DNA from: Allomuricauda sp.
GTDB taxonomy: Bacteria > Bacteroidota > Bacteroidia > Flavobacteriales > Flavobacteriaceae
Direction: 5' to 3'
Assembly: GCA_028289745.1 (NCBI GenBank)
Contig: JANQOD010000160.1
Location: 1 to 5,768 of the forward strand
DNA: 5,768 nucleotides
Shown here: in pieces, positions 4,998-5,768 of the stretch
How the letters are laid out: every line of letters starts with the position of its first letter
Numbering within the stretch: position 1 is the stretch's first letter
The notes under the pieces: model-generated
The model's database searches: none
Told to the model about the DNA's origin: nothing
The model's input: the letters and a program-made list of their open reading frames with translations, nothing else
Position numbers and translations under genes: made by a program

Positions 4998-5768
4998 ATG
5001 CGATTAAGTTATTGGGAATATAAGACCTGGTTCTCTAAAATTGACTTTACAATAGTTGGTAGCGGTATTGTAGGGCTCACCACTGCCATTTTTCTAAAAG
5101 AGAAATACCCAAATGCAAAGGTGCTGATTCTTGAAAAGGGCATTTTGCCCCAAGGTGCAAGTACCAAAAATGCGGGCTTCGCTTGTTTTGGAAGCATTTC
5201 AGAAATCATTTCAGACCTCGAGAACCATGATGACAAAGAGGTGTTTCAATTGGTAAAACAACGGGTAGAGGGCATTGATACACTTCGAAGACTATTGGGG
5301 GATGGCCCTATTGGTTTTGAACAAAATGGGGGGCATGAAATCTTCTTGGACAGGGATATCGGGCTGTACGAAAAATGCCAGAAAAGAATACCTGAGATCA
5401 ATGCTTTTTTAAGACCCATTTTCAGGGATGATCCATTTCATGAGCTTCCCAACCAATTCGGCTTTCAAGGAGTACAAAAACGATACATTACCCATCGGTT
5501 TGAGGGCCAGTTGGATGCCGGAAAAATGATGTGGCAACTGCTACAAAAAGCCCAAGAAAAAGGAATCATTGTCTTAAACGGCATGGCGGTGACCGCTTTT
5601 GAAGATAATGGAGATGCCGTGCACATAGAGATTGCAGGGGGCGAACTATCTACAAAAAAGCTCTTGGTTGCCACCAATGGTTTTGCCGGCCAGTTGCTCA
5701 ATAAAGCGGTCAAACCCGCAAGGGCGCAGGTACTGGTGACCAGACCCATTAAAAACCTACATGTCAAG
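4998..5768 (+). CDS. FAD-dependent oxidoreductase, DAO family (3'-truncated)
   Basis: The frame stays open from ATG 4998 to the window end (257 codons), so the C-terminus, by family length roughly 100 residues or more, is missing. A Rossmann dinucleotide-binding motif GSGIVG (21-26) is followed by an acidic residue at the end of the second strand (E46 in LILEKG), typical of FAD binding. GASTKNAGFACFG (53-65) corresponds to the flavin-contacting Ser/Asn/Gly segment of D-amino-acid-oxidase-like (PF01266) enzymes. EGQLDAGKMMWQLLQKA (169-185) and LLVATNGFA (222-230) are further family marks. No signal peptide is seen. The likely reaction is oxidation of an amine or amino acid, but the substrate cannot be named. 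The start at 4998 is preferred because MRLSYWE and the lead-in to GxGxxG look like the normal N-terminus of flavobacterial relatives, as I recall them. No promoter or Shine-Dalgarno is visible ahead of it. Confidence 0.9.
   Translation, partial: MRLSYWEYKTWFSKIDFTIVGSGIVGLTTAIFLKEKYPNAKVLILEKGILPQGASTKNAGFACFGSISEIISDLENHDDKEVFQLVKQRVEGIDTLRRLLGDGPIGFEQNGGHEIFLDRDIGLYEKCQKRIPEINAFLRPIFRDDPFHELPNQFGFQGVQKRYITHRFEGQLDAGKMMWQLLQKAQEKGIIVLNGMAVTAFEDNGDAVHIEIAGGELSTKKLLVATNGFAGQLLNKAVKPARAQVLVTRPIKNLHVK

Noticed and set aside
1..5768. Search for a mobile element, CRISPR array, defence or toxin-antitoxin system, tRNA or riboswitch
   Set aside because: All long frames are explained by housekeeping genes and no gap is long enough for a further gene. 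I saw no transposase, integrase, direct-repeat array, cloverleaf or known riboswitch core.

Overview
The window reads as a core-genome segment of a Bacteroidetes bacterium, most likely a marine-type member of the Flavobacteriaceae. The evidence is the gene order (pdxA, yceD/DUF177, rpmF, fabH, accB, accC, FAD oxidoreductase), a textbook Bacteroidetes promoter (TTG, 19 nt, TAnnTTTG), mostly weak or absent Shine-Dalgarno sequences with A-rich start regions, and the protein sequences themselves. The genus cannot be fixed from this stretch. All genes are on the + strand and none appears broken.

Layout. Positions 1-972 hold the C-terminal ~90% of PdxA (vitamin B6 synthesis), cut by the window edge. 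Positions 973-1102 hold a promoter and a short structured leader for yceD (1103-1633) and rpmF (1640-1840), two ribosome-biogenesis genes that end at an intrinsic terminator (1868-1898). Positions 1899-2017 are an AT-rich intergenic stretch with helically phased A/T tracts, followed by fabH (2018-3007), accB (3036-3524) and accC (3615-4967). These three encode the initiating condensing enzyme of fatty acid synthesis and two acetyl-CoA carboxylase subunits. Between accB and accC lies a 90-bp spacer with a long imperfect palindrome built of degenerate GTTTAAR units. A second strong terminator (4973-4995) follows accC, and its T-tract almost touches the start codon of a 3'-truncated FAD-dependent oxidoreductase (4998-5768).

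How the genes work together: biotin carboxylase (AccC) carboxylates the biotin on AccB, and the carboxyltransferase subunits (not in this window) pass the carboxyl group to acetyl-CoA to give malonyl-CoA. FabH then condenses an acyl-CoA primer with malonyl-ACP. YceD and L32 belong to 50S subunit production. The two terminators split the segment into at least two expected transcription units, yceD-rpmF and fabH-accB-accC, with pdxA probably the tail of an upstream unit.

I see no mobile element, CRISPR array, tRNA, rRNA or defence locus. The parts worth a second look are all non-coding: the yceD leader with two crossing stems, the phased A-tracts before fabH, the accB-accC palindrome, and the terminator that abuts the oxidoreductase start.
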